The notes below the pieces were generated by a model. It worked only from the letters and a program-made list of their open reading frames with translations, ran no database searches and was not told the origin of the DNA. Below are positions 35,006 through 47,319 of a stretch of DNA of 64,000 nucleotides, piece after piece (the stretch's first letter is position 1; every line of letters starts with the position of its first letter). Made by a program: the position numbers and the translations under genes. Source of the DNA: Spinellus fusiger (taxonomy: Eukaryota; Mucoromycota; Mucoromycetes; Mucorales; Phycomycetaceae); assembly GCA_025094145.1 (NCBI GenBank), contig JALLLS010000034.1, positions 124,001 to 188,000 of the forward strand, given 5' to 3'.

Positions 35006-35099
35006 TACAATGAAGAGAATTGTAGGGTGATTTTTTATATTTTAATATACATCCTGTATCGTTCCATAGATTCTTTATTGTGTGTAAATCAGGGCTCTG

Positions 35100-35720
35100 T
35101 AGGGACCAGTCTTATATAACAATAACATCCCCGTCTAATTTTCATTTCTTGGATTAGTTGCTCTTATGGAAGATAAAATTGTTCTATTGAAGAACAAGAC
35201 TTGTCTCTGGATTCAATACATCAAAGTAAGTAAGCTCTGAGTAGCAAGCCTTCTTTAAAACATCAATATATCTTTCGCTGTCAATACTGCCCTTAACAGG
35301 CACCCATCTTCTTACACCTTCATCAGTGAAAGAATATCACGCTATCACTTTTCTACCGTAATTCTTATTTGACTTTATATTCCTTGGGTGCAGTCTTCTC
35401 TCATCCCTCTCAGTAAGAATGGGCTTACTTCAAGTGCTTTTTCTGATCTTCCAGCATTTAGTCTCTTTATATCTCTTTACACTACGAGAAACAAACGCGT
35501 GCCATCGACGGTAGCCTTGTGGTTAAATGCATTAATATTTACTCCTCTTATATACAAGAAGTATCTTAGTTTGTTCAGTATTCCTGGATAAAGTAGACAT
35601 TAGGATGAAAAGCCAATAAAGGAAAAATTAATAAAAGATATGCTCACTCAAGGGTAAAATCATGGTCTGAGGTAAAGCTCTCCCTAAGAATTTTCTCCCT
35701 CACAGTAAGGTAGTGTATGT
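35100..35720 (-). mobile_element. Old Tc1-like relic, right of the DD34E element
   Basis: Sequence such as TTCCTTGGGTGCAGTCTTCT (near 35380) parallels TTCTTTGGGAGCAGTCCCTG at 20280, and 35590-35700 repeats 33540-33650 (TTAATAAAAGATAT, then CTCAAGGGTAAAA). No frame is intact. Confidence 0.5.
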
Positions 35721-36153
35721 TGAATGAATACCTGTATATCTAAACTGCTTTGGTCATTCATAACACCAGACATAGGTAGCTATGTATATCACTGATCCAA
35801 TATTACTTATGAAAGGACATCTTTGCAGAAGATGATAAATATGTTTGGAACTTTAAATGCGTAAACTAATCTTGCGCAATGTGTTCCTATAGGTCTATCA
35901 ATCTACACTAATAGAAATCCAATCACGAGAAAGGCATATGGTATGTTTTGTTTTGTTTTGTTTTATTTTGTTTTATTTTGTTTTATTTTATAGAATGACA
36001 ATAAGCTAAAAATCTTTCTTGTCTGTGTTATGCTGTTGAATATAGGACACTAAAGAATAGCTCTAGTACTGTATCTTAATACATGGCAATATATACATAT
36101 GTAGAGTAGGGTAGATATCACAGGCTTATCTAAAAGCATTTACGTACAGTGGA
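35721..36153. other. Intergenic
   Basis: AT-rich with a TTTTGTTTTG repeat at about 35942-35992. Nothing else is supported. Confidence 0.5.
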
Positions 36154-36670
36154 TTATGATATTCTGAGGTCCTCAAACCTATATAATGCCCTTTCGTAAT
36201 TTCCGTTAAAGCCTTTTGTCACAAGGTAGTATTCACGTTCCCATAAGGATCTTGGAGAGAGATTACGATCTTCATCTTCAAATTGGAATTCATCATAGTA
36301 AGGATCTTTCTTGGGATAAAAATCACCAGGCTCACGATCAGCTTTAAACTCTGCACGCATCTCATCTGTAATCACAAAGGGTTTTTTGGCTGCTTCCATA
36401 TTTTTTGTTGTTAGCTGGTTACGTTCTTCAGGAGTCACATTCCATTCTCCAAGAAGACGACATGCTGGTGCATAAGGAATATCTGGCTTATAGTAATCTA
36501 TGTGTTTTATGGAGAGCCAAATAGCCTATCACCACATTGGTTAATAAGACATTGTAATCAGCTTTACTTACTATTGGCAGACTTAACATAGCTGTTCCTG
36601 CAATAAAGAGGAATATGGAACGATGACAATAGCGAATGATGACTGGCAGTGCAATTCTGAAATAAAACAT
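36154..36670 (-). CDS. Unrecognised small membrane protein (or C-terminal exons of the Ima1-like gene)
   Basis: From ATG 36670 the frame opens MFYFRIALPVIIRYCHRSIF with a hydrophobic segment (FLFIAGTAMLSLPI). It is spliced across a short intron to AIWLSIKHIDYYKPDIPYAP and a hydrophilic acidic tail (FYPKKDPYYDEFQFEDED, SLWEREYYLVTKGFNGNYER), ending at 36154. A single N-terminal membrane anchor with a soluble tail would suit a mitochondrial or ER protein. I do not recognise the family. The ATG sits within what looks like the last intron of the Ima1-like gene. A splice from a GT at CGG|TAC of that gene to AATTGCAC would also keep frame, so fusion into one product is possible. Confidence 0.6.
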
Positions 36671-36726
36671 AACCTTGTGATAGCCCTATACAATACAAAC
36701 TATAAGTACTATTCACCAAGTAATTT

Positions 36727-38081
36727 TTAACTTACAGTATAGGTCTTCCAGTACCGAACGTCTCTCATGTCTGGTACATAGTCACTCAGAATGGGATGCC
36801 ATATAGCCCATCTTGTCAGTAAAAGGGACCCAAAGATCCATAAAAGAACATTCTTGTCTATTGGCTGACACTGTCCCAGATCGGCTGTAAAAGGTGAAAG
36901 TACAACACAGCTCGATACATATCGAAAGTACTCCATCTCATTAAAAAGCTTAGTCATACAGGCATATGCCACGTCTACCAGTCCATCAGAGAAATAGTCC
37001 ATCCATGGCTGTAGTCGAAGTGCGTTGGCCAGGAAGACAATATGTGTAATCATAGTGTTTGCAAGAAAGGTTATGTCTGAGACTATCTTGGGCAAGAGGG
37101 CCATTGTCTCTCCCTTTTCAATGACTGGATATATTATGGCTAAGCCAACAGTGTTGTGTGAGTAAACATAGCAACAATACCTATCTAGTCTACTCAATAC
37201 TTTACCATGAAGACAGACGATGATCCATGACGCGTGCACCAAACCCCACCACAGAGCAAGAGCTCTACTCTTTGTGCTGGATATGCAAAAGACTACGGCA
37301 GAGTTTCTGTAATCGATTGTATCGCTGTGCCAATCTGGCCAGTTCTTTGGTGTCTTTTCGGGAAGTGTTCTTTCTACAAGTTCTGTGCATTTCTCACATT
37401 GTGGCGTAATTCTCAGCAGTCCCTCATAAAAGCTGTCAGACATAAGAGCGCAAATGTCATAGTCGAATCGCTAGTAAAGAGAATGAGTGGAGGAAGAGAG
37501 GAAAATACTTACATTGACATCTGGAATACAGTCTCCAACTACCTGGTCTGTAATCATTATTTCCTCCATGCATTTATCACAAATAGTATCTACGGGCTTC
37601 TTAATAATGGGTTCAAGTGATTGGCATATAGGTACTATGATAAACGTTTATTGTGTTAGTTGTCCATTATCGTTCATCACTACAAAATAGTTACCAATAG
37701 TGTCGGGCTGTTCGGCATACATGGCATCCACACTATCAACAATATCACCATTCTAAGTACAATAATGGATGTAGTGAGTATTCTTTTTATCATAATAGTT
37801 TTGCCTACCTCGTCTAATATATTGTCATTCACACACTTTAGGCAATGCCAATGATCTTTTGTTTCGTTTGCCTCTTTTCTGATATAGCTAGATTCATTGC
37901 AGTACCAGCATACAACTTGAACTAAATCATTGAATCCAAAAAAGCTGATAAGAGTGATAAAAAAATCGAGCCAGCTGGAAAATGGTGTTTGTTTTTGCAT
38001 CTGTGTAAAGGGACAGTACTTGCAACTGGCGTTGTTTACATTATTTATTGTGACTTGTAAAATTATTAACTCAAAATCCAT
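36727..38081 (-). CDS. Ima1-like inner nuclear membrane protein
   Basis: From ATG 38081 the N-terminal region has a zinc-binding domain: VVCWYCNESSYI then HWHCLKCVNDNILDE, continuing in the next exon with NGDIVDSVDAMYAEQPDTI. This is the Ima1_N/TMEM201 (Samp1) pattern of paired CxxC knuckles. Later exons add TICDKCMEEIM and ITPQCEKCTELVERTL, more CxxC pairs, and then several hydrophobic segments (ALWWGLVHASWIIVCL, LLWIFGSLLLTRW). Family members sit in the inner nuclear membrane and couple chromatin, LINC complexes and spindle poles. The 3' end is uncertain: the frame ends at 36727 if not spliced onward. Confidence 0.75.
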
Positions 38082-39288
38082 ACGACATAAGAATTTAGTT
38101 TTTTTTATCTCCAGGCCCAGACCACATTCCTATATAGGAAATAATGTTTAAAAAAAACGATTGACAGTCAAATTAATTGTCATGACTTTTCTGTATTCAA
38201 TAGGGCCTATGTAAAGATTGGATGAGACTAAGGTATTATAATATCAAATAGTTTGATGTATAAATATAACTATAAAAGATTTTTTGTTGTTGTATATGAA
38301 TATAAATAGTGGTAATGATGAAAAAAAAGAAAAAAAAATAGCTTTTACTTGAATCTACAAAATGGGTATTATGGGCAAAGACATCTTTGGAATCCATTGA
38401 GTTTGAAGAATAAATCGCCTATTGGTTTTAGATTACATAAATTCTACTATATCATTGTTGGGATATTTGTGAGATCTGTATTTGAGAAAAGTAAAGTGTA
38501 TTGTCAGACTATAATGAACTAAATCATGAAGATTCTATCCAATTAATGAATTCATTTATGATATATATATCGGTTTCTTTCCTCTATGTGTTATATATGT
38601 GTTATAGTCACATCAAACGCCGGGGGGTTTGTAAACACTGAATCTTTAGAAAGTGGCCATCAAATGAACTTATTTTAAATTTATGTTGCTTTTCTTAGTT
38701 AAGTTGTATCCATCTATATAAACCTATAGACCATAAAGAGCCTTTAAATAAAAAATTATTGATATAAAACCCCTTTTTATTCTTTATTGGATGATAGAGG
38801 TCTGTGCTCATAGAGCTCAGAAAGTAGGTTGCTTGGTGTTTTATCCGAACTAAAGAATAAAGAGACTGATAGATGACAGGACTTTATCCAAGAATAGATT
38901 CCTTTTTATTTAGTGGAATGGACAACTCTTTATATACTAATCAATTGCCATAGTTACACTTATGTATCTCCTATAGTTGAGTCTACACACATGGCCCTAA
39001 TTACTTATCAGTGCTAATGCAATTGACTGGTGCTACCTATGTTAGACATGTCTCTGTATTGACTCTGAATACAACACTTGGAATCAGAGATGATATAATT
39101 CCAAATAAAATTAACTTTAATTTCTGTTCAGTATAAGACAAAATAATTACTATAATCTATGTAAATAGACAGATAAGCAGGTGTAATTTGCAAATCATTG
39201 ACTTAAAAAGCTATGTCTCTATTTGAGAAACGAAAAATAAAAAATAAAAAATAAAAAAGAGAGAAAATAAGAGTTTAGAGTTTAGGGT
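38082..39288. other. Intergenic, AT-rich
   Basis: No gene, RNA or element boundary is evident in about 1.2 kb. Near 39281-39298 two TTTAGGG units overlap the stop of the TPX2-like gene. Confidence 0.5.
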
Positions 39289-42288
39289 TTAGGGTTTATC
39301 TTGATGTACCCTTTCTTGCCAAACTCTTAATCTCTCATGAAATGATTCAATTTGTGATGAAGTTGGTGCCTTTTCACTTGTAGATGAGCTAAGCTTCTAC
39401 AGATGAAAATAAATAGAGAGTTTAGTCATTATCCTCGAGCCAATAAAATAGAATATAAATAATAATAATAAATATAACACACCACTGGGCTTCCTCTAAC
39501 CTTTTTTCCAATATCATGAGGCTGGATTGATCTGCTTGGCTTAATGTGATGTTTGGTCACTGAGTGAGCCTGAGCAGTTGACTGTTCTTGGTAAGATACT
39601 CTGCGTCCTCTTTTTGCAGTTAAAAACTCGGGAGAACGAGGAACAGTAAGTCTGGAACGTTTGTTTAAAGATGTACCAAGAGAGGTATAAAGAGATGACT
39701 AATGATATGAATAAAACAGAGGATAAAAGACAGATTAGTATTTGTATTGTACTGCAGTATGTATTGATATAAGAATGTCTGTGGAGTATTCACCCTTTTA
39801 TGGCCTGCATGTGGTTTAGACTCTTTATAAGAACTTTCTTGTAAATGGTTTATATTCATTCGACTAGTAGCATGCATAAGTCTTATTTTTAGTGGCTTGA
39901 CTCAACTGTTACCTTGGAAGATTCATTCTCAAGTCTGTAGCAAATACAGGACTTCTAGCAACTGTACTTTCTATAGGCAAATAAAGAGATTTGCGTATCT
40001 AGCCATTGGATGTTTGTTATTTCCATGTTCACAAACTCCATTGAGATGCATTAGTACCTTTTGGAATTCATTTGATTCTATAGTAGATGGTTTCTCTTCC
40101 TTTTCTTCATTTATTTTTAGAGGGTCTGAACTAGAACTCTGTCTTTTTAAACTAGTGCTGGATCGAAAGACAGGCCAGTGACGTGATCTACGCTTGGACT
40201 CTTCAATGACTCTCAAGGCACGTTGGATCTTATCTTCTACAGATGCAGTGTTAAGAGAGTACCATACATTTTTTGAATGCTGGGCTGATGCTTTTTCTGT
40301 CTCTTTGCTAGTTTCCAGAGATGAGGTACGAACACTCTCCTCTGCCTTCATTAATTGTAAACGAATTTTCTCCATGTCTTTACGTAGTGTGTCCATGTCT
40401 TGCTTTCTTTGTAAAGCACTTGTATATCCATCAGTAGTTTCTTTCCATTGGTTTTCTCTGGAAGGCGATATATACTTTTTTTGGTGCTTTGTATCCGTAG
40501 ATAAGGCAGTGGGCATTATTTTTGGATTAAAGTCTGTCTTTTGCGAGGCGGGTGGAGAGACTTGTTTTTTCGCTAGTACCAGTAAATCGTCTTGAGAGTT
40601 GGTGTGGATTTCTCTATTGGATAGTGATGTCTTGCTCTGTGCTTTAGATTGAGGGTTAAAAGCATTTTCATGAGAAAGACTAGACTTGACTTGCTCTATT
40701 CTATTCTCTTTTGGTGAATCAATCCTCTGTGGTTGATGGGTGAGGGAGATATTCTGTTTATCTTCTTTCTTGTTTGTAGTGTGTGTCTTTGATAGATTGC
40801 TTGATAGATTGCTTGATTTATTAGCGTCTAATTTTGGTAGTACGGGCATCTCTTGGGCTTTTAGGGTGATTAAGGTGGTATGTATTGCAGTATCTTTTTT
40901 TGGTGGAGGTATTTTTGTATTACTGGTAACGGTCTTTTGGGGAAAATTTATTGTGGATAGGTCTGGATTATTAACTACATGGGTTGACTTTTCTGTATTT
41001 CTTAGCAATGATGAGGCTGATTGGTTTAGAGCATGTTTTTTTACTGAAGAAATGGAAGGGTCTCTTCCCAGTGCTGTGTGTATATGTGTTTTGGATTGCT
41101 TGACTATGTTTTTTGACTTTTTGTCAATAGACAGGTGTGTTTTCTCGACTACTGAACGTGCGTTCAAAGGTACATGAATAGACTTGTTTTTTCTTACTTT
41201 TGAATCCATTGGGTGTGTTTTTAAATGCTTATTTGAATGTCCATGTTGAGTACTTGTTTCTTCTGGTCTATGGGAGAAGTTCTTTGAAGGAATATCATGT
41301 TTTCTAGGCTGAGTGGCAGAGTTTACCCTATGTCCTGATTCATGAAGAGTGGTGCTACTGTTAGTGGTGACTCTTTCTGAATCGGAATGTTTGATAAATG
41401 TATGTGAATTATTGTGTTTTGCTCTTTGAGAAGAGGCTGCCGTATTCCTGGAAAGACGTGCAAGTGTTGACACTGTTTGTTTTGATGTGAGTGAAGGATT
41501 GGAGGGAGGTAACTTGGTTGGTATGCTGATAGAAGAAGTATTTGCTGTTATCATCTCCTGCGTCTGTTTTGTTTTATTTGTAGTAACAGCATCCCTTGGA
41601 TTGTTTTTGTTTGGCTGTGTGGAGTATAGCAAAGAAGACGAAATGGCTGCTGTCTCTAGTTTTTTTTTCCCTTTATCTACTGATTTAATACCATTTGTGT
41701 TGTTTTCAGTTTCCTGTGTAGAGGAAAGTGCTGGTGGTGCTGGTGGAATATTTGTTTTTTGACTAAGGCATGATACAGTTGGGGTTGCTGGTATCTCTAG
41801 TGTTTGTTTGTCTTTGATATCTATGTATTTGGGATTGTTGTTGTTGTTGATGTTGTTGTTGATACTACTTTTGTTTGTCAAATAGTTCTTTTGCTTTTGG
41901 CTGGTAGCTGCCACTTCTTGCTGTGAATAGGTCTTCTTTGGCCATAACTTATGACGAGAGGTTGACGATTGGTTTATGCTTGAAGGTATAGGTTTCTTTT
42001 GGCCAGTAGAGACCTGAGGATAATCATCATGACTAGAAAGTATAGGTTTCTTTTCTTCCGTAGATTTGTTTATAGTGTCAGACACGGAATGTTGAATATT
42101 CTTTAAATGATTTGCTGCAAACTCAAAGGACACATCAGCATGAATGAGTAGGCAACATGTTTATAATACAACATACCGAACCATGATTCATTCAGAGAAA
42201 TGTCTTTGTTAACATTTGTAAGGTCACAGTATCTTGGTGCATCGAACTCCCATAGAGAATCAGAGTCAGCTTTAGAAAGTACACTCAT
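39289..42288 (-). CDS. TPX2-like spindle assembly protein
   Basis: The first exon, from ATG 42288, gives LWEFDAPRYCDLTNVNKD and LNESWF, like the N-terminus of TPX2 (YDAPxxFxxF ... WF), the Aurora-A docking part. A long Ser/Thr/Lys-rich, disordered exon (about 39971-42120) contains repeated KKPI and PQK motifs and a coiled coil (KDMEKIRLQLMKAEESVRTS). Short 3' exons carry KRSRLTVPRSPEFLTAKRGR, resembling the TPX2 motif TVPxSPxFxT, and end SFHERLRVWQERVHQDKP. TPX2 proteins bind microtubules and activate Aurora kinase. Overall similarity is limited to the two short motifs, so the call is moderate. Confidence 0.65.
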
Positions 42289-44320
42289 AAACAGCGGTAA
42301 AGTAGTGCCTGATACGGAATAGAAAAAGAGAAAAAGGCTAGCTATTCAAAGGGCGACACACTCTTCTTTAGATGTCACATGACCAACCATTGTTCTTTCT
42401 GCTCATTTCCTATTGTTATAGGTAATAGTGTGTACATTATTAAGAACATTAGGGAAAAAGAACAATAAATAAATTAGATTATTAAATAAATAAATAGAAT
42501 AAAATATTATATTCTATTGAAATGAATGAATATTTCTTTCTATGGTCCAAGATAGACTCTAGTCCCACAAGTTGAATGAAGCCTCCAAAAAGGCGCCTTA
42601 TATACGTTTCGTCGTAATTCAAATTTATGACCGGATGTTCGCATCTGTAAGCCCTTACCGGCGGTCTATAAAGGGATGAATTCACATAGCGATGGAACCA
42701 CAGTAACTGAGTTGCCTTGTCGAAAATGGTGTCTTACAGAGATTAATGTCAGCATTCTGGCCTTGACGTAAGTTGAGGTTAGGAGGTTGTCAAATACTGA
42801 GGAAATGCCCGAGGGTAGCAATACAGCAGGGAAAACTCAGAGCATTAAATCAGCTGTAAGGTGGCACATTGGAGAGGATTTACTTAGTACCTGCCATCAT
42901 ATGCGGGAACTCCCCCTTTTATACTTTCTGTTTTTGTTTTTGTTTTACTTTATAACTGATAGTAAATTCATATTTATTGTACATACTATACTGTATTTTT
43001 TTTATGTTTATACACATAGGGCTTTATAGGAAATAGAAATGAAAAATATCAACAAACTCTATTGTTCTTTGTGAGTGTTTAAAACTATATCACTAAAGCA
43101 TCAATGTATACCTGTTCAAGACCTGAATATTGTTGTTTATCAAACTATCTCCTGAATCTGTTGATAAATAAATAATATGTTTTGATGATAGTATGTGTAA
43201 GCAAATAAATAATATTAGATTAGATAATATTGAGTCAAAACACATTCATCAAAACAGAGGGCTCCTTTACTACTAGGGACAATTCCCATTGTTTATTTGT
43301 GTGACTGAGGAGCTTATACACTACTCTTTAAGACTTAGCCACCGGAGAATACAGAGAGAATATTGCTGCTGCTACTCTTGGAAAGATCCAAGCAGTCCAA
43401 TAAACTTTACATCATGCTGTTATAAGAGTTTAAGATTAAAGAATTGATACTGGGATGAAAGACACCAAAATAATAATAGTAATAATAATAGAAAAAACAA
43501 TAGCTGGATCAGCTCTTTAGCAACTGGGAGTAAATGGCTATTATTGTTCTTTATTATTCCTATTTTTCATAGTGTTTTATGTTCATATCAACATTAGTGT
43601 ATCTAAAAGACCCCTTGCTATAAGTCATAGAAGCTACAGTATTATGAATTCTTCAGTCACTGTGAATGAGCCCACAATAAACAGTATACCCGAGTTAGAC
43701 ATTCGAGTTGAGTATAGCAACTTTTTATTGTAAATATCATAATAAAAGAAGATGATGGCATTCTGTTGATTGCTATATTTATTTTACTTCCCAGAGTTGA
43801 CTGGAGCTTTTCCCTATTATCTGAAGAAGAAGAAAATATAATAGTGTAAAAATCAGTCCATAATGTTATTGAAAATTAGGAAGCCTCTTGCACTCAACAT
43901 GTTAATGTGATAGAAAGAATTGGCAATGTTTCAGAAGAGATTGCTATAGTATTTTTTTAGATAGACTACCATGACAAGTAAGAAAAGTATAAAAGCCAGC
44001 AATTCATTAGATATCAAAAAGCTTTGCGAAATATACTTATTATATTACCAAACACACCTTTTGTTTCTAAATTTTGAATAATGTTAAGAATCCTACTCAA
44101 AGGACTCTTTCAAATTCCAAAGTTCAATTTGAATGAACTCTTTTAGAGGTCTAATAAAGAAAAACGCTACTGATGATCCTTACAGTCTTTTGTATTGTAC
44201 TGTAATATTCTTCTACAGACAATGGGAATCCTGGTATTAGAAGTCATGTGACGTCAGTGATGTATCACAGTGCAAGAGGCAAGGCACCGGAGAAGACGGT
44301 AAAGAAGCTCAGTAGTGACA
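42289..44320. other. Intergenic; possible decayed element near 42.5-42.9 kb
   Basis: A GC-richer patch at about 42590-42900 (CCGGATGTTCGCATCTGTAA; TGTCAGCATTCTGGCCTTGA at about 42745) stands out in AT-rich DNA and may be a retroelement LTR relic, but I found no matching partner. The rest shows no coding. Confidence 0.35.
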
Positions 44321-45189
44321 ATGACTGTTTACAACCTCTACATCTTTGACCGTCATTGTCAATGTATTTACTACCAAAAGTGGTCTCATCAGCCAAAAGC
44401 AGTTACCAATAACAGTGGCAGTGTCAATGGAATGAGTCAAACAGGCTCCAGTCGTCTTGGCCTTACTTCATCACGTTTCTCTGCTTCTAGTCCAGGGTCA
44501 TCTAATGCAGATACTGTGCCTAACTCGTCTTCTATGACTCGCGGTGAAGACCGTATGGCATCACAAACAGTAGGCACTCAGCAAGGCACTCAGCAAAGTG
44601 GGCTAGCTGCTGGTAGTGTTATTTCTATTGAGGAAGAAGCCAAACTAGTGTATGGTGTTGTTCTCTCTTTAAGGAACTTTGTGCGTAAGCTGTCCAAAAG
44701 GTAGATAATATCAGAAGAATAACATTAGAAGAGAGAGAGAGAGTACGTGTCTTATGATTTTCCTCTAGCCAAGATGGATTTATTTCCTACAAGACATCCA
44801 CCTACCGTCTGCATTATTATGAGACACCTACAGGCCTTAAATTTGTGATGAATTCAGATCCCAACACAGAATCTCTTCGTACAGTATTAAAGCAGATCTA
44901 TGTCCAACTCTATGTTGAATTTGTAGTGAAGAATGGATTGATGCGCTTTGATGACACTCGCTGGGAAGTGACCCAAGGATTCACTCAGCTACAACAGCAG
45001 CAACACCAACAAGCAGTAGGCATTGGCCGAGAAATGAATGAGAATAGCTCCGTCTCTCTTAATACAACACACACAGGCAGTACACCACAGCCACACCAAA
45101 CACTCTCTGGTGTGCCTGGAAGTATTTCTAATGAGCTGTTTAGAATAGCAGTAGACAGATTTATTCGCAGCCTATCCGTCTTTGAATAA
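44321..45189 (+). CDS. BET5: TRAPPC1/Bet5, TRAPP complex subunit
   Basis: The start is ATG 44321 (MTVYNLYIFDRHCQCIYYQ). Exons 44321-44700 and 44769-45189 join in frame to 266 residues. The longin-type core is split by a Ser/Gln/Thr-rich insertion (residues about 30-95) and resumes with EEAKLVYGVVLSLRNFVRKL, FISYKTSTYRLHYYETPTGL and LRTVLKQIYVQLYVEFVVKN. After another Gln-rich insertion it ends with LFRIAVDRFIRSLSVFE. TRAPP is the Rab1/Ypt1 exchange factor for ER-Golgi traffic. Human TRAPPC1 has 145 residues, so the insertions nearly double the length. Confidence 0.95.
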
Positions 45190-45226
45190 TAACAATAAAA
45201 TCTCCCTCTTTCTTTTTAGTTTTCTT

Positions 45227-46919
45227 TTAAATACTATAGGTGCCTTTAGGAGTGCTAGGAGGCCAGTCTACTGAGAAATTAGAAACAGCCACTGTGGTAT
45301 TTCTCTGCTTATCCACAGATGCAGTGGATTCAGAGAAGACAGCCAAGGCATGGGCAATGGCTCTTGAGTGAAGGAGAAAGGCGTGCTTGTTCAAGTTATC
45401 AATGGTATCGCAGGATTGATGGTAGCACTCGTCATAAGCTACACCAGCCACACCACCGTACTTTCTGACTTCTTCTGGTGTCTTTGGCACTTCTGCACCT
45501 GTGAACAATCCACCCGAAGGAATGCCTGCTTTCTAATAAAAAATAGACAAATAAGAACACGTATTCCCGAGTAAGATGTCTTGTCTACTAACAAGATACT
45601 TACTACAAATGCACCATAATCACTTCTGCCATCAAATTCAGAAGGCTGATGTTCTTCTCCCTCACTCTCAAAGAAGTTCTGGAAGAGTGTCTCGATGGCA
45701 GCAGAACCAGCAGGACCCATCATCTTACTATCAGAACCATCACCATCATAGATACCATTGATGTAGTTTGGACTGGCAATCATATCAAAGTTAAGATAAA
45801 GAGCAATTTTCTTCTGTTCTTCAGGTGAGAGATGAGCAACATGGTAGTTCGATCCACGTAGACCAAACTCTTCTGCTGTCCACCAACAGAAGCGAACTGC
45901 ATTCTTGGGAGTGTGGTGCTGGAATACATCTGCCATGGCCAACATGGCTGCTGTACCACTGCCATTGTCATTGATACCAGGGCCTGCCGCTACACTGTCC
46001 GAGTGACCTCCCAACACAATCTTATTTTCCTTGTTACCACCTTTTGTCTCGGCAATGATGTTGTAGGTGTGTCTTGGTTCACGCTTCTCTATCAACTGCA
46101 CACGCAGAACCACCTTTTTTTGATCCTCCAAAAGTTGAATAAGGCGTTCTCCTTCTGAACGAGAGATACCGCCAGTGGGTACATTCTCACTAAAGTCCTG
46201 TCCAAGTGTGCCTGATAATGTTGATTCTTCTGTGTTGTAGATCAAAAGAGCAGAGGCACCTGCCTGTGCTGCATAATAGGACTTTTCTCCAAAGGCACAT
46301 TGACCTCTTTGGACAAGGGCGATCTTTCCCTCCAAAGACTGGTGGATCTGTTCACAAGCAAGTCCTTTCACAGCCACAAGGTCTGCTACGAGGCCCTTGG
46401 GTGGGGTGCTGGTGGTATAAGTCATAAGGCGTACAGTGATCTTTGGGTCTACGGTGGAGGGAAAGAGAATAGAAGCAGACTGTTCCATGGCCTCGGTATA
46501 AGTAAGGATCATGGCTACAGAGAGTGGAATAAGTTCAAAAAGATTCCCATTGCTTTCTATAAAAGAGATTTCTGTTGTTTGACTGGCCACTGTCACTTAC
46601 GTTCGATCCAGGTGTTATAGCCACGCTCTTCTATATAGGACCTGACATACTCCAATGTTTCGTTGTGTCCTTTGGATCCAAAGACACGTGTGTTTTGATT
46701 GGCATCAGCTATCTTCTGTAGTTGCCGAGAATGGCGTAAAAGACCCTCAAGTGTCAATCCATTTTGGAGTTGTTTGGACAGGGACAGGGCTTCTGTGGAT
46801 AGCTGTGCTGGGTGGTTGACACTAGCAGGGATCTGGAAGGGGGTTTGAGAGGGTAAATAGATACCCTGTACACCAATGAATAGACTGGTGACTATGGCAA
46901 CAGCAGTGAATAAGCGCAT
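45227..46919 (-). CDS. Secreted or vacuolar M28 aminopeptidase with PA domain
   Basis: From ATG 46919 there is a signal peptide (MRLFTAVAIVTSLFIGVQG), then a pro-region. The PA domain follows (KIALVQRGQCAFGEKSYYA), then the M28 core: LGGHSDSVAAGPGINDNGSG (zinc His and Asp), WTAEEFGLRGS (general base Glu), LNFDMIASPNY and YHQSCDTIDNL (zinc His). This is the architecture of yeast vacuolar aminopeptidase Y (Ape3) and secreted relatives, which trim N-terminal residues using two zinc ions. Short introns lie after WIER, and around 45540-45600. All metal ligands are present, so it should be active. Its 3' end is only 37 bp from the convergent TRAPPC1 gene. Confidence 0.93.
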
Positions 46920-47319
46920 CGAGAAAGAAGAAGAAGAGGGTGATAGGTGGGAGAAGAAACGGACTTATTCCTTATCTATACGGTGAGTCACGGGGACCAC
47001 AAGCACAAGAGAGGAATGTTACTGTAGTTCTTTTTTTAGTCATTGTAGCACCTTTAAAGGTTGTTTGTCCTTCTCTCTTTAGTCACAGCCAGTAAAGAGC
47101 AGGTTAGCTGACAAAAACAGCAAGAGAAATAATAGAAAAAGTCTCATTTGTGTGTTTTCTACTGCCATGGATACATACATACATACATACATACATACAT
47201 AAATACTGTATAATAAGCAATAGATACTACAGCCACATACAATTGAGTTTAATACTTGCCTAAACCTTAATAAAAATAATACTTGTTGTTGCATAAAACT
47301 CTTATTCTTTACAAATAGT
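46920..47319. other. Upstream region of the aminopeptidase, with CATA repeat
   Basis: It contains the likely promoter of the M28 gene and a (CATA)n tract at about 47166-47202. No gene is seen. Confidence 0.5.

Noticed and set aside
42590..42930. Possible LTR of a Ty3-type retrotransposon (starts TGTCAGCATTC)
   Set aside because: Only one copy is present and there is no matching second LTR, primer-binding site or coding, so it is noted only as a compositional anomaly.
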